Positions 15,329 through 23,140 of a stretch of DNA of 36,412 bases are shown here, in pieces. The stretch's first letter is position 1; every line of letters starts with the position of its first letter. The stretch covers positions 1-36,412 of the forward strand of contig NZ_LRMM01000056.1 in the NCBI RefSeq assembly GCF_001647275.1, in the 5' to 3' direction. The position numbers and the translations under genes were made by a program. The notes beneath the pieces are model-generated. The model had not been told where the DNA came from. It did not search any database and worked only from the letters and a program-made list of their open reading frames with translations. The stretch is from Rufibacter ruber. Its GTDB lineage: Bacteria > Bacteroidota > Bacteroidia > Cytophagales > Hymenobacteraceae.

Positions 15329-17113
15329 CTATTTACCGGGAATATCAATATACCAGACTTTCAGCGTACCGGGGGTGGTATCTGTCAGTTGGGCAAAGAT
15401 GCTTTTCTTTTCTGACCCGGGCTCCGGCACAAAGTCATAGATCAGGATCTTACCGGCTACGTTGCTGGCCATGACCCTGGAGTTCAAATCTTTAGCGCGG
15501 TAATCATACGGGTCATGGGAGCCTTTGAGCTCAAAGTAATTTTTGTGGTCGTCTCCTTTCACCTCTTCTACTTTCTTTGCCAGTTTCCCCAAGGCACCTA
15601 ATTTGCCCGTGATGCTACTCTCCAGCGCCTGGAACTGTTGCAGGTCAGCACTAGAGACGTCTACAGACACGGTATCTGTTTGCTGAGCATCTAACGGGGT
15701 AAAATAAAGAAGCTCCTTTTTCAAAGGGTCATACCGCTGCCAGTAGGTAAGGTAAGGGCGGGACGTACCCTGCGCCGTGAACCGGTAAGGGAAATACCCG
15801 TAGTTGTTCAGGATGTTCGCCAGATTCAAGCCTTTCCTCTGACCTATGTACGATAGGTTTCCCTGCTCCTGGGTCAGCTTCACCACCGTGACCGCGTTGG
15901 GCTTGTCTATTTTTCTTACTCCTGTGAATTTGTTCTGGGCGTCATAGTCAATCAATACAAACTCTGCCACCGTCACCGCTTCTTCAGAAGGCTCTCCACC
16001 ACCACTCAGGTCTGTAACTTTCAGGGCTTTGGAAGCAATTGCCAGCCCGTTCTTTGACTGCTCCCCGGCCAGGTCACTGTCACCGCGGCGGTAGTTCTCC
16101 CCAATCAAGGTATAAGAGCCGTCTGGTTTCACCACCAGGTCATGCATGAATGTTTTGGTTTTGCCTCCCCACATGGCCGCCGTGCTTTTGTCTTTCACCA
16201 CGTTTTTCACCTGGTCCCAGTTGGTATAGCTAAAGTCTAACGTGCCGTCTGGCTTCATCTGGGCGGCAAAGAAACCGTCTGAGTTGGCCTTCTGCACTTT
16301 GGGAGAGTCAAAATACATTCCGCCGGTCACAGCACCGCCGTTGGGGGCCGGTTTTACAAACGTGGCAAACCCAAAGGCTTTGCCGTCTGCACTTTTAAGG
16401 TCCTGTGATTTCAGCAGGCTCCCCGTAGCCAGGTCAAAGGCCGCCAAATGGTACTCAAAATAGTCACTGGCATCTGCGTCTACATACTCCAGCACGTACA
16501 GGCGGTTGCCAGACAGGGTGTAGTCAACCGGGTAGATTTTTTTCTTCTCAGGAATCTGCAGCTGGCTGTACTTACTTTCCAGTTTCTCATCAAAGCGTTC
16601 TACACTGTAGCCAAACTTTTTGTCCTTCACATAGTTAATTACCAGAAAATCTGCAGCGCCAACCGGTTCAATGGCTGAGGATCTTCCTGCCGTACGGTAG
16701 GGCAGCTTCTCTATTTTCTTAGTGGCAATTTCTTTCCCTTGCTTATCTACCACCTTCATGGTGCGGGTTCTGGCCAAAGGGTTGCTGTAAATGACCATGA
16801 AGTTGCCCCCGTTAAAGGCCACATCATCTACAGACTCATTGGGCAAAAGCTCCAGCACAAAGTCTGAGGCAATTTTTAACGGATTATCCAGAATGTAGAG
16901 GCGCAGCAATTGCTTGGCAGTTTTCCCAGATCCCTTAGCCCCTTCAATGAACTGCAGGTAATACCCGTTTTTGTCTAACGGCTTCAGCCCTTCAAAGCCC
17001 TGCCGGGTAACATTTTTTAACTCTAAGGTCTGTGCGGCAGTGGTGATAGAGCCAACACAGCCCAAGAACAGCAGCAAACCAAGCACCAGGTGCCCTGCTT
17101 TTTTCTTTCTCAT
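15329..17113 (-). CDS. Large secreted protein of unknown function, beta-propeller-like, 594 aa
   Basis: I do not recognise a named family. Residues 1-27 form a signal peptide (ends TTAAQ). The mature part alternates short strands with repeated segments such as DFLVINYVKDKKFGYSVE, YTLSGNRLYVLEYVD, and KPDGSYTLIGENYRRGD, a pattern typical of a six- or seven-bladed beta-propeller found in many secreted Bacteroidota proteins. There is no C-terminal type IX secretion domain, no catalytic motif and no lipobox. The C-terminal region ends TPGTLKVWYIDIPGK. It is transcribed alone, convergent with xseB. The start is supported by the signal peptide. A structural search would show whether it is a propeller. 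Confidence 0.75.
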   Translation of the reverse strand: MRKKKAGHLVLGLLLFLGCVGSITTAAQTLELKNVTRQGFEGLKPLDKNGYYLQFIEGAKGSGKTAKQLLRLYILDNPLKIASDFVLELLPNESVDDVAFNGGNFMVIYSNPLARTRTMKVVDKQGKEIATKKIEKLPYRTAGRSSAIEPVGAADFLVINYVKDKKFGYSVERFDEKLESKYSQLQIPEKKKIYPVDYTLSGNRLYVLEYVDADASDYFEYHLAAFDLATGSLLKSQDLKSADGKAFGFATFVKPAPNGGAVTGGMYFDSPKVQKANSDGFFAAQMKPDGTLDFSYTNWDQVKNVVKDKSTAAMWGGKTKTFMHDLVVKPDGSYTLIGENYRRGDSDLAGEQSKNGLAIASKALKVTDLSGGGEPSEEAVTVAEFVLIDYDAQNKFTGVRKIDKPNAVTVVKLTQEQGNLSYIGQRKGLNLANILNNYGYFPYRFTAQGTSRPYLTYWQRYDPLKKELLYFTPLDAQQTDTVSVDVSSADLQQFQALESSITGKLGALGKLAKKVEEVKGDDHKNYFELKGSHDPYDYRAKDLNSRVMASNVAGKILIYDFVPEPGSEKKSIFAQLTDTTPGTLKVWYIDIPGK

Positions 17114-17246
17114 AAAATTCAGTGATAAGGGTTTAGAGAATTAAATATTTCCAATAAATGTAAGAAAAATTAAATCAACAGAAACTACCCTTTCCATATT
17201 TCTCTCTGTTGCAAATGGCTCTGGTCACCAACACATGCCCCTGTTT

Positions 17247-17285
17247 CTGTTTTTGACCTGTTTTACAAAAACAGCTCTAAAACAG
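17247..17285. repeat. Dispersed palindrome, copy 8 (between divergent genes)
   Basis: CTGTTTTTGACCTGTTTT and AAAACAGCTCTAAAACAG pair with two mismatches. Unlike most copies it lies between two divergent genes, 133 bp upstream of the 17113 start and 120 bp upstream of the 17406 start, so it cannot be a 3'-end element of either. Confidence 0.75.
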
Positions 17286-17393
17286 GAACTTGGCTTGCCC
17301 CTCAGGCAGGAAACTGGCCCAGACAGCTCTGGTAGAATTCTGCTTAGTGCCCCCGCCTGCTTTGATCAGTTTGTGAAATTTGCCCAAGACCTG

Positions 17394-17401
17394 TACTTTT
17401 C
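17394..17401 (+). promoter_or_regulatory. -7 box ending 5 bases before the sulfurtransferase ATG
   Basis: TACTTTTC matches TAnnTTTG except the last base, with TTTG about 20 bases upstream. Transcription would start within a few bases of the ATG at 17406, which would give a leaderless or near-leaderless message if that start is right. Confidence 0.4.
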
Positions 17402-17405
17402 ATGC

Positions 17406-18251
17406 ATGAAACCCATCATCACTCCTCAGGAACTCCTGGGGCTGTCCCAGCAGCCTCATCTGGTATTGGTAGACGCCCGCACGGGCCCGCAGGCGGCTAC
17501 CCAATTCATGGCTGAACATCTAGCCCACGCAGTGTACGTAGATCTGGAGAAAGACCTGGCGGCTGTTCCGGACAACGCCGCCCACGGCGGAAGGCACCCG
17601 TTGCCTCCGGTGGAGGCCTTTGCCGCGCTTCTGGGCCAACGGGGGATTTCCCCCGAGACCCACGTGGTGGTCTATGATGACAAAGGCGGTGCCAACGCGG
17701 CCGCCCGTTTCTGGTGGATGCTCAAAGCCGCCGGCCATACGCAGGTGCAGGTACTAAGCGGAGGCATACAGGCCGCCCTGACAGCAGGTTTCCCCACTGG
17801 GCACGGACCAGCCACCAGCACCGCCCTGCCCTCCTACCCCTTTACCCAGTGGCAGCTCGCTACCGCTGACCTGGAAGAAACGGCACAGGCCAGCCAAGAC
17901 CCTCACCGGTTGGTCATTGATGTGCGAGATGCCTACCGTTACTTAGGCGAAAGCGAACCCATTGACCCGGTAGCCGGTCATATTCCCGGGGCGGTGAATG
18001 TCCCTTTGACGGAAAACTTGCAGGAAAACGGCCAGTTTCAATCCCCTGAGGCACTTGCAGAGAAGTACCAATCACTACTGGGCGATGTGCCCCCAGAGCA
18101 GGTCATTGTACATTGCGGCTCCGGCGTAACCGCCTGCCACACCCTTTTGGCCCTGGAAAGCGCCGGTCTAACGGGTGCCAAACTCTATGTAGGCTCCTGG
18201 AGCGAGTGGTGCCGCAACGGAAAGCCTATGGCCGTGGGCGAAGAAAAATAA
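17406..18251 (+). CDS. sseA: Two-domain sulfurtransferase (thiosulfate/3-mercaptopyruvate type), 281 aa
   Basis: Moves a sulfane sulfur from thiosulfate or 3-mercaptopyruvate to cyanide or a thiol acceptor. Two rhodanese domains are seen. The first, about residues 10-130, has VLVDARTG and VVVYDDKGG but no active cysteine. The second has VIDVRDAYRYLGE, AGHIPGAVNVPL and the loop CGSGVTA near residue 236, which is the 3-mercaptopyruvate type (CGSGVTA) rather than the CRxGxT of classical rhodanese. The start at 17406 is chosen because the domain begins there; the upstream in-frame stretch lacks domain content and includes a palindrome. The length is normal. Cytoplasmic. Confidence 0.9.
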   Translation: MKPIITPQELLGLSQQPHLVLVDARTGPQAATQFMAEHLAHAVYVDLEKDLAAVPDNAAHGGRHPLPPVEAFAALLGQRGISPETHVVVYDDKGGANAAARFWWMLKAAGHTQVQVLSGGIQAALTAGFPTGHGPATSTALPSYPFTQWQLATADLEETAQASQDPHRLVIDVRDAYRYLGESEPIDPVAGHIPGAVNVPLTENLQENGQFQSPEALAEKYQSLLGDVPPEQVIVHCGSGVTACHTLLALESAGLTGAKLYVGSWSEWCRNGKPMAVGEEK

Positions 18252-18453
18252 TCTTCCCCTGTGAATGCTCCCATACGGCCACAAACCCTGCAAAACCGTT
18301 GCTGTTATTTGCGCCTTGTTTTAAGGGAATCAGTGGAGCGGGTATCTACTCCTCATTTGCAGGACAGCTGAAAACCAAAATTCAATCATGCTTTGCCCCG
18401 CGAAAGAATAAGTTATCAAAGGCCTCTTTTATACCTTAGTGCCTGCAACTGAC

Positions 18454-18751
18454 TAGAGCATTTACAACTGCCGGGCCAAGGGTACTTTGGAAAGTATTTC
18501 ACCCTTCCCTGATTCCTGTTTTCGGGCTATTTTCTGAAAAACAGCCGAAACAGAATCAGGGAGACATTGCGAAGGGACTTTTTCAAAACTTGAAACAGCT
18601 TCTTCGTTTAACGTTTACAGCAGAAATGGGAACAATCTTTTTCTAATGAAGCCCTTTTTGTAGAGCTATGCAGCGCACCGTGAGAAGAAGCAAATCTATT
18701 TTTCCTGTGGCCCTGTTGCAGCGTAAAAAAACAAATTTGACCATGCTCTTA
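18454..18751. mobile_element. Probable decayed TIR element containing a palindrome
   Basis: Left end TAGAGCAT and right end ATGCTCTTA are inverted. The right 35 bases (GTTGCAGCGTAAAAAAACAA then ATGCTCTTA) align with the right end of copy A (GTTTGCAGCGCAAAAGACAA then GCTCTAA). It is longer than the intact 167-bp copies and carries palindrome copy 9 inside. The alignment is visual, so the boundary and relationship are uncertain. Confidence 0.4.
18506..18563. repeat. Dispersed palindrome, copy 9
   Basis: TCCCTGATTCCTGTTTTCGG then CTATTTT pairs with AAAACAG, CCGAAACAG and AATCAGGGA. About 27-base arms with a few mismatches. It is far (255 bp) from the nearest stop codon. Confidence 0.85.
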
Positions 18752-18845
18752 CAGCACCCTTTTTTCACGTATGAAGATGTGTAGCGTTTTTCAGTTTTCT
18801 GCATTTAGAGGCTCCTGGCTGGCGCAAGCGCACGCTTGTGCCCAC

Positions 18846-18881
18846 GTTTTGGGGCTACTTTCACAAAAACAGCCCAGAAAC
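18846..18881. repeat. Dispersed palindrome, copy 10 (degenerate)
   Basis: GTTTTGGGGCTACTTT and AAAAACAGCCCAGAAAC pair imperfectly. It lies 65 bp upstream of the cyclophilin start. A weakened family member. Confidence 0.5.
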
Positions 18882-18945
18882 AGGAACTTGCTTACCCTAA
18901 AGACGCTTTCGCCAGGGACTAAAAGAAATCTCTAAACAACATCTT

Positions 18946-19707
18946 ATGCTTGATTTCAGATTAACCTTACCAAATGTTTGCCTTTCTTTCCTGATCGTAC
19001 TGCTGGTCTCAACCTTTGCCTGTGAGCAGAAAAAACCAGAGACGCCTGCAGCACCTGCGCCAGTGGCCCCGCCTGCCCCTCCTGTTCTTTCTGATTCAAC
19101 CGCCGCAGACTCCCTGGCGGCCTACGCGAAGGCCCACCCCCATGATACCCTTGTCCTGATCAGTACCCCCAAGGGAGACATCAAGATCAGGCTTTACCAT
19201 GACACCCCGCTTCACCGGGCCAACTTTGTGCGGCTGGCCGACTACGGCTTCTTTGACAAAACCGTGTTCTTCAGGGTGGAGAAAGACTTCATGATTCAGG
19301 GGGGAAGGTCAGATTTCCAGGATATGAAAATTGGGGTTTACCGCATCCCCGCCGAGATCAAACGGCACCACTTCAACAAGCGCGGCGCCGTGGGCATGGC
19401 CCGCTACGGAGACGACCAAAATCCGGAGCGCATGTCTTCTAACCGAGACTTTTACATTGTGCAGGGCCACCCCTACAGCGATTGGGAGCTGCAGTCTACC
19501 ATCAAAGAATTCAACCTGCACATGACGCCCGAGCAAAAGAAAGTGTACCGCACCCAAGGCGGCGCCCCCAATCTGGATGAGCAGTACACGGTTTTTGGTG
19601 AAGTGGTGGAAGGAATTGAGGTGGTAGACAGCATTGCCGCCGTCACTGTAGACCAGCAGAAATGGCCGGTGAAGGATGTAGGGATGAAAGTAAAGGTGAT
19701 TAGGTAA
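18946..19707 (+). CDS. Cyclophilin-type peptidyl-prolyl isomerase lipoprotein, 253 aa
   Basis: Catalyses cis-trans isomerisation of prolyl bonds, helping envelope proteins fold. Lipobox STFAC (Cys26) is followed by an Ala/Pro-rich linker (to about residue 60), so it is anchored by lipid. The cyclophilin domain then runs to the end: TPKGDIKIRLYHDTPLHRAN, FHRVEKDFMIQGG-like (here FFRVEKDFMIQGG, the Arg and Gln of the active site), RGAVGMAR, NRDFYIVQG and EQYTVFGEVVEG. An insertion of about 25 residues (TIKEFNLHMTPEQKKVYRT) is seen, typical of Bacteroidota cyclophilins. Monocistronic. It probably acts in the periplasm. Confidence 0.92.
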   Translation: MLDFRLTLPNVCLSFLIVLLVSTFACEQKKPETPAAPAPVAPPAPPVLSDSTAADSLAAYAKAHPHDTLVLISTPKGDIKIRLYHDTPLHRANFVRLADYGFFDKTVFFRVEKDFMIQGGRSDFQDMKIGVYRIPAEIKRHHFNKRGAVGMARYGDDQNPERMSSNRDFYIVQGHPYSDWELQSTIKEFNLHMTPEQKKVYRTQGGAPNLDEQYTVFGEVVEGIEVVDSIAAVTVDQQKWPVKDVGMKVKVIR

Positions 19708-20371
19708 ATTCCGTTTCTGTTTGGCAGGCTTGCCCAATTCCTTCCTTTTTGGCTCTTGTTCCTTTGGCGTTTAACAGAGTTTGATAATCCACGGCTGCTA
19801 TCTGTCATTCTATTGCAGTGCAGGATGGCCTGGCTAAAAAAGGGGCCTCTTCTCCTGCAGGTACGCGTGGTCTGCTGTTCCGCTGGCGGTGGCGGTTGCT
19901 GCTTCCTGAGTTTGGCAACTTCCAATTGCCGCCGCTGCCGTGGACAGCCTGTTGTTCACTGCTGTATTGCTGCTGAAATGCGTTATTCGCTGCTCCCCTG
20001 GCGGTGCTGTTTAATACTGCAGGGCAGTGCGTAGTCCGTTAATCCCCTGGCTTTGGCGGTTGACGCGGTGGTTTAGTAGCTGTACTGTTTCATCTTTTCC
20101 GGTAAGCGCTCACGGCCGCGGGGCCCCGTCCTGCCGGTGAGCACTGCTGTTAAAACTACGCCTTTGGCGTTGCCTTCGGCACCGTATGAACAGAGGCGCT
20201 CACCGCCAGGACTGGTTTGGGTTCCTCTCCTGTAATAGCTTGTGATGTTATGTCTGCCTCTGCAGGTAACCGTTGCTGTCCCGCTAGCCTGTGGCGAGCC
20301 CGTGCTGCGCACATCAGCCAGGGGCAGAAGTGTTGATGGTTCATTGTTGCTTGTTTGTTGGTCTGGTTCAA

Positions 20372-20577
20372 GTTTCCAACTTGGAACTATAACGGCGGAA
20401 GCTTTCAGCTTCCATGAGGCGGCAGCCTCACATTACCTCTGCCCTCTATAGCTCCCTCTTCTGCCCTTCTATGGCGCGGAAGTTACTTCCGTGCCTTCTA
20501 ACTCCAGCTGGTTTTCCGCCTTGGACGGGGCGAAGGGGGATTCTCCCCACAGCATTCCCCAATCAGGAATTTTGGGG
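20372..20577. repeat. String of five REP-like hairpins
   Basis: 20372-20387 (GTTTCCAACTTGGAAC), 20397-20413 (GGAAGCT/AGCTTCC), 20415-20430 (TGAGGC/GCCTCA), 20473-20495 (GGCGCGGAAGT against ACTTCCGTGCC, one mismatch) and 20557-20577 (CCCCAA/TTGGGG). Such runs of short palindromes are typical of REP sequences tied to REP-associated tyrosine transposases. No such transposase is in the window, so that link is inference. They could also be one folded RNA. Confidence 0.6.
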
Positions 20578-20780
20578 AGCGGGCGAGGCGAATAAAGTAA
20601 AATTCACCTACCACTTCACGCATGGCTGAGGCACGGGCCTATGGATTAGATCTGTACAGATGGCAGATAACTTCAGGTTCATGCACCTCTGGCCCCGCGG
20701 GACCACCTGCTCAGTAGGCCCTCCCAGGCTGCCGTGCTCTCACGAGCGTCTGAGCCAAAGCCTACCTGCTGGCGCATAAA

Positions 20781-20811
20781 AAAACGCACCCCGTTGCTGA
20801 GGTGCGTTTTT
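20781..20811 (-). terminator. Intrinsic terminator of the M13 peptidase gene
   Basis: On the minus strand AAAAACGCACC pairs with GGTGCGTTTTT around CTCAGCAACG-type loop bases, followed by T residues. It lies about 35 bp past the stop at 20846. Confidence 0.85.
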
Positions 20812-20843
20812 GACTTGTTTTCTGAAAATCAGCCCTAAAACAG
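20803..20843. repeat. Dispersed palindrome, copy 11 (degenerate)
   Basis: CTTGTTTTCTGAAAATCAGCCCTAAAACAG keeps the core and right half of the family but the left arm is lost. It overlaps the start of the M13 gene terminator region. Confidence 0.4.
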
Positions 20844-20845
20844 AA

Positions 20846-22933
20846 CTACCAGATGTTCACGCGTTCCGCCTCTGGGCGGTACATTTTGTTGCCTGGGCCA
20901 CACCCGAAGGCTTTGTAGAACTGTGGCATGTTAGACAACGGACCGTTGATCCGGAACGAGGCCGGGGAATGCGGGTCTGTCAACACCTGCTGGCGCAGGA
21001 ACTTCTCCGTGGCGTTGGTTCTCCAAATCTGCGCCCAGGCCAGGAAGAAACGTTGCTCTGGCGTGAAACCGTCAATCTTGCCTATATTCTTGTTGGCAAT
21101 GGCTTTTTGCAGTGCCGTGAAGGCTATGTTTAAACCGCCAATGTCTGCAATGTTTTCACCCATAGTGAGTTTCCCGTTCACAAACACGCTGTCTACCGGT
21201 TGGAAGGCACTGTACTGGCGGTCTACCAGATCTGTACGTGATTTGAACTTGGCTTTGTCCTCAGCGGTCCACCAGTCCCGCAGGTTGCCTTGCGGGTCAT
21301 ACTGGCTGCCCTGGTCGTCAAACCCGTGGGTCAGCTCGTGGCCAATAACCGCCCCCATGCCCCCGTAGTTTACAGCGTCATCGGCTTTGGGGTCAAAGAA
21401 AGGCGGCTGCAGAATTCCGGCGGGGAACACAATCTCGTTCATAGACGGGTTGTAGTAGGCATTCACGGTTGGCGGTGTCATGCCCCACTCCGCGCGGTCA
21501 ACCGGTTTGCCCAGCTTGTTCACGTTGTCCAGGAATCCCCATTTGGAGGCGTTCAGCACGTTCTGCAGGTAAGAGGCGCGGCTCACCGTCAGGCCCTGGT
21601 AGGTTTTCCAGGTATCTGGGTAGCCAATCTTTACCGCAAAGGCGTTCAGCTTGTTCAACGCCTGCTGCTTGGTGGCCTCGCTCATCCACTCCAGGTTTTT
21701 CACGTGTTCCTGAAAGGCGGCGCGCAGGTTGTTCACCATTTCCAGAGCCTTGGCTTCTGGCGAGAACGCTTTCTCTACGTACTCCTGGCCCAGGGCCTCG
21801 CCCACGGTGGCGTCAGTCATGCGCAGCACGCGCTTCCAGCGGGGTTGCATTTCCTTGGCACCGCTCAGGAACTTGCTGTAGAAGTTGAAGTTCTCCTGTA
21901 CAAACGCCTGCGGCAGGTAGGCCGCCGAGGTGCGGGCCAGATGCCAGCGCAGATACGTCTTCCAATCAGACACCGGCACCGCCGAAAGCATGGTGTTCGC
22001 TTCTTTCAGGAAGGCCGGCTGCGCCACAATCACCTCTTTGGCACCGGTCACGCTCAGGTTCTTCAGCAGGGTGGGCCAGTTGAAGTTAGGCGACAGCTTC
22101 TGCAGTTCGGGCACCGTCATCTTGTTATAGGTGGCGTGCGGGTCACGCTGCTGCACCCGGGTCATGGAGGCCTTGGCCAGCCGGGTTTCCATCTCCAGCA
22201 CCTTGGCCGCATTCTTTTTGGCTGCGGCCTCAGTGTCTCCCAACAGCTGGAACATGTTGGTCATGTGTTTCTGGTACTCGGTTCTGATCTCCTGAGAGCG
22301 GGCATCATCTTTCAGGTAATAGTCACGGTCTGGCAGGCCCAGGCCGCTTTGGGTGATATTGACAATGTACTGCGTACTGTTCTTGTCATCCTGCCCCACA
22401 TAGAACCCAAACACACCGCCACGGCCAATGGTCTTCAGGTGCGCCATGGTGGTGAGCAGGTCTGCGCGGTTCTTCATGGCATTGATGCGGTCCAGCTCTG
22501 GCTTCAGGGGGGTGAGGCCGGCTCTTTCAATGGCGGCAGAATCCATACCGGCGGCATAGAAGTCACCCACCAGTTGGGTAGAAGACCCTTGGGCGGCATT
22601 GGTCTGGGCTACGGCCGACTGTATTACCTCGCGGAGGGTGGCATTGTTCTGGTCAGCCAGCTCATTGAAGCTGCCCCAGCGGCTCTCAGAGGCGGGAATT
22701 GGGTTGCGTTTCAGCCATCCGCCATTGGCGAAAAGGTTGAAGTCCTCACAGGGCGAGACGCTCCGGTCCAGGTTGTTCATGTCCAGCCCAATGCCTTTGA
22801 CCGCAGGTTCAGACGCAGTCACCGCCGCAGATTCTGTGGCAGAGGCAGATTGCTGCACGGCAGGCTTACTACACCCAAAGGCTACCAGCCCGGTGAGGGC
22901 AGAAGCCAACCACATGTTTTTGGTTTTTTGCAT
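20846..22933 (-). CDS. pepO: M13-family (neprilysin-like) metallopeptidase lipoprotein, 695 aa
   Basis: A zinc endopeptidase for small peptides; the gene symbol follows the usual name for bacterial M13 enzymes. The lipobox VAFGC (Cys21) predicts a lipoprotein. The catalytic centre is complete: VIGHELTHGFDDQG at about residue 530 (HExxH) and ENIADIGGL at about 590 (ExxxD) with the third ligand Glu. Upstream, NAYYNPSMNEIVFPAGILQ carries the substrate-binding NAYY. The C-terminus ends with YRPEAERVNIW, the conserved C-x-x-W region. The length fits. It is single, with its own terminator, and probably faces the periplasm or outside. Confidence 0.94.
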   Translation of the reverse strand: MQKTKNMWLASALTGLVAFGCSKPAVQQSASATESAAVTASEPAVKGIGLDMNNLDRSVSPCEDFNLFANGGWLKRNPIPASESRWGSFNELADQNNATLREVIQSAVAQTNAAQGSSTQLVGDFYAAGMDSAAIERAGLTPLKPELDRINAMKNRADLLTTMAHLKTIGRGGVFGFYVGQDDKNSTQYIVNITQSGLGLPDRDYYLKDDARSQEIRTEYQKHMTNMFQLLGDTEAAAKKNAAKVLEMETRLAKASMTRVQQRDPHATYNKMTVPELQKLSPNFNWPTLLKNLSVTGAKEVIVAQPAFLKEANTMLSAVPVSDWKTYLRWHLARTSAAYLPQAFVQENFNFYSKFLSGAKEMQPRWKRVLRMTDATVGEALGQEYVEKAFSPEAKALEMVNNLRAAFQEHVKNLEWMSEATKQQALNKLNAFAVKIGYPDTWKTYQGLTVSRASYLQNVLNASKWGFLDNVNKLGKPVDRAEWGMTPPTVNAYYNPSMNEIVFPAGILQPPFFDPKADDAVNYGGMGAVIGHELTHGFDDQGSQYDPQGNLRDWWTAEDKAKFKSRTDLVDRQYSAFQPVDSVFVNGKLTMGENIADIGGLNIAFTALQKAIANKNIGKIDGFTPEQRFFLAWAQIWRTNATEKFLRQQVLTDPHSPASFRINGPLSNMPQFYKAFGCGPGNKMYRPEAERVNIW

Positions 22934-23106
22934 ATCGTGTTTGAAAGTTTTGTTTAGAATTCTCTGCCCGGCAGAGGAATGGCAATTTACACAAAAGCCG
23001 CGGCAATGCCTGAAGAAAAGCGAACATGCGTTTGCCCCGTTTGCTTAGGCCCGGACCAGGCTGAAACAAGCGGGGCAAACGTTTAACGGGTCACAGGGAA
23101 ACTCCG

Positions 23107-23140
23107 TTTTAGGCCTGTTTTTCTCAAAACAGGCCTAAAA
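23107..23140. repeat. Dispersed palindrome, copy 12 (overlaps a stop codon)
   Basis: TTTTAGGCCTGTTTT and its exact complement around TTCTC-like loop bases. The right arm includes the stop codon (TAG, 23137-23135) of the leftward gene, so the palindrome starts inside the coding sequence. Confidence 0.88.

Larger units (their letters stand above)
18252..18945. other. Gene-free stretch carrying two palindromes and a MITE relic
   Basis: About 690 bp with no credible ORF. It holds palindrome copies at 18506-18563 and 18846-18881 and a probable decayed TIR element (18454-18751) that encloses the first. The rest is AT-rich with no recognisable gene. Confidence 0.6.
19708..20845. other. 1.1-kb gene-free stretch with REP-like hairpins
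   Basis: No credible ORF on either strand; short open frames here are low complexity and lack supporting features. From 20372 to 20577 lie five separate short perfect or nearly perfect hairpins in a row. From about 19850 to 20330 the sequence is GC-rich and Cys/Trp codon-like on both strands, as expected of decayed sequence, but I recognise no parent gene. It ends in the M13 gene's terminator at 20781-20811. Confidence 0.6.

Noticed and set aside
18252..18945. CRISPR or other direct-repeat array in the long intergenic regions
   Set aside because: Repeats are inverted and differ in length and spacing; no equal direct repeats with spacers.
19473..19925. Minus-strand open frame overlapping the cyclophilin gene (150 codons)
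   Set aside because: Antisense to a well-supported gene; composition is basic and low complexity and no start context or domain is seen.
20073..20312. Short minus-strand frames in the gene-free stretch
   Set aside because: Arg/Gly/Ser-rich with no motif and no promoter or start signal; more likely decayed sequence.
20372..20387. tRNA T-arm-like GGTTCAAGTTTCC next to the first hairpin
   Set aside because: No acceptor stem, D-arm or anticodon arm can be built around it.
21290..22957. Very long plus-strand open frame (555 codons) opposite the M13 peptidase gene
   Set aside because: It is the antisense shadow of the pepO gene, which has complete catalytic motifs; His/Gln/Arg-rich translation is typical of such shadows.
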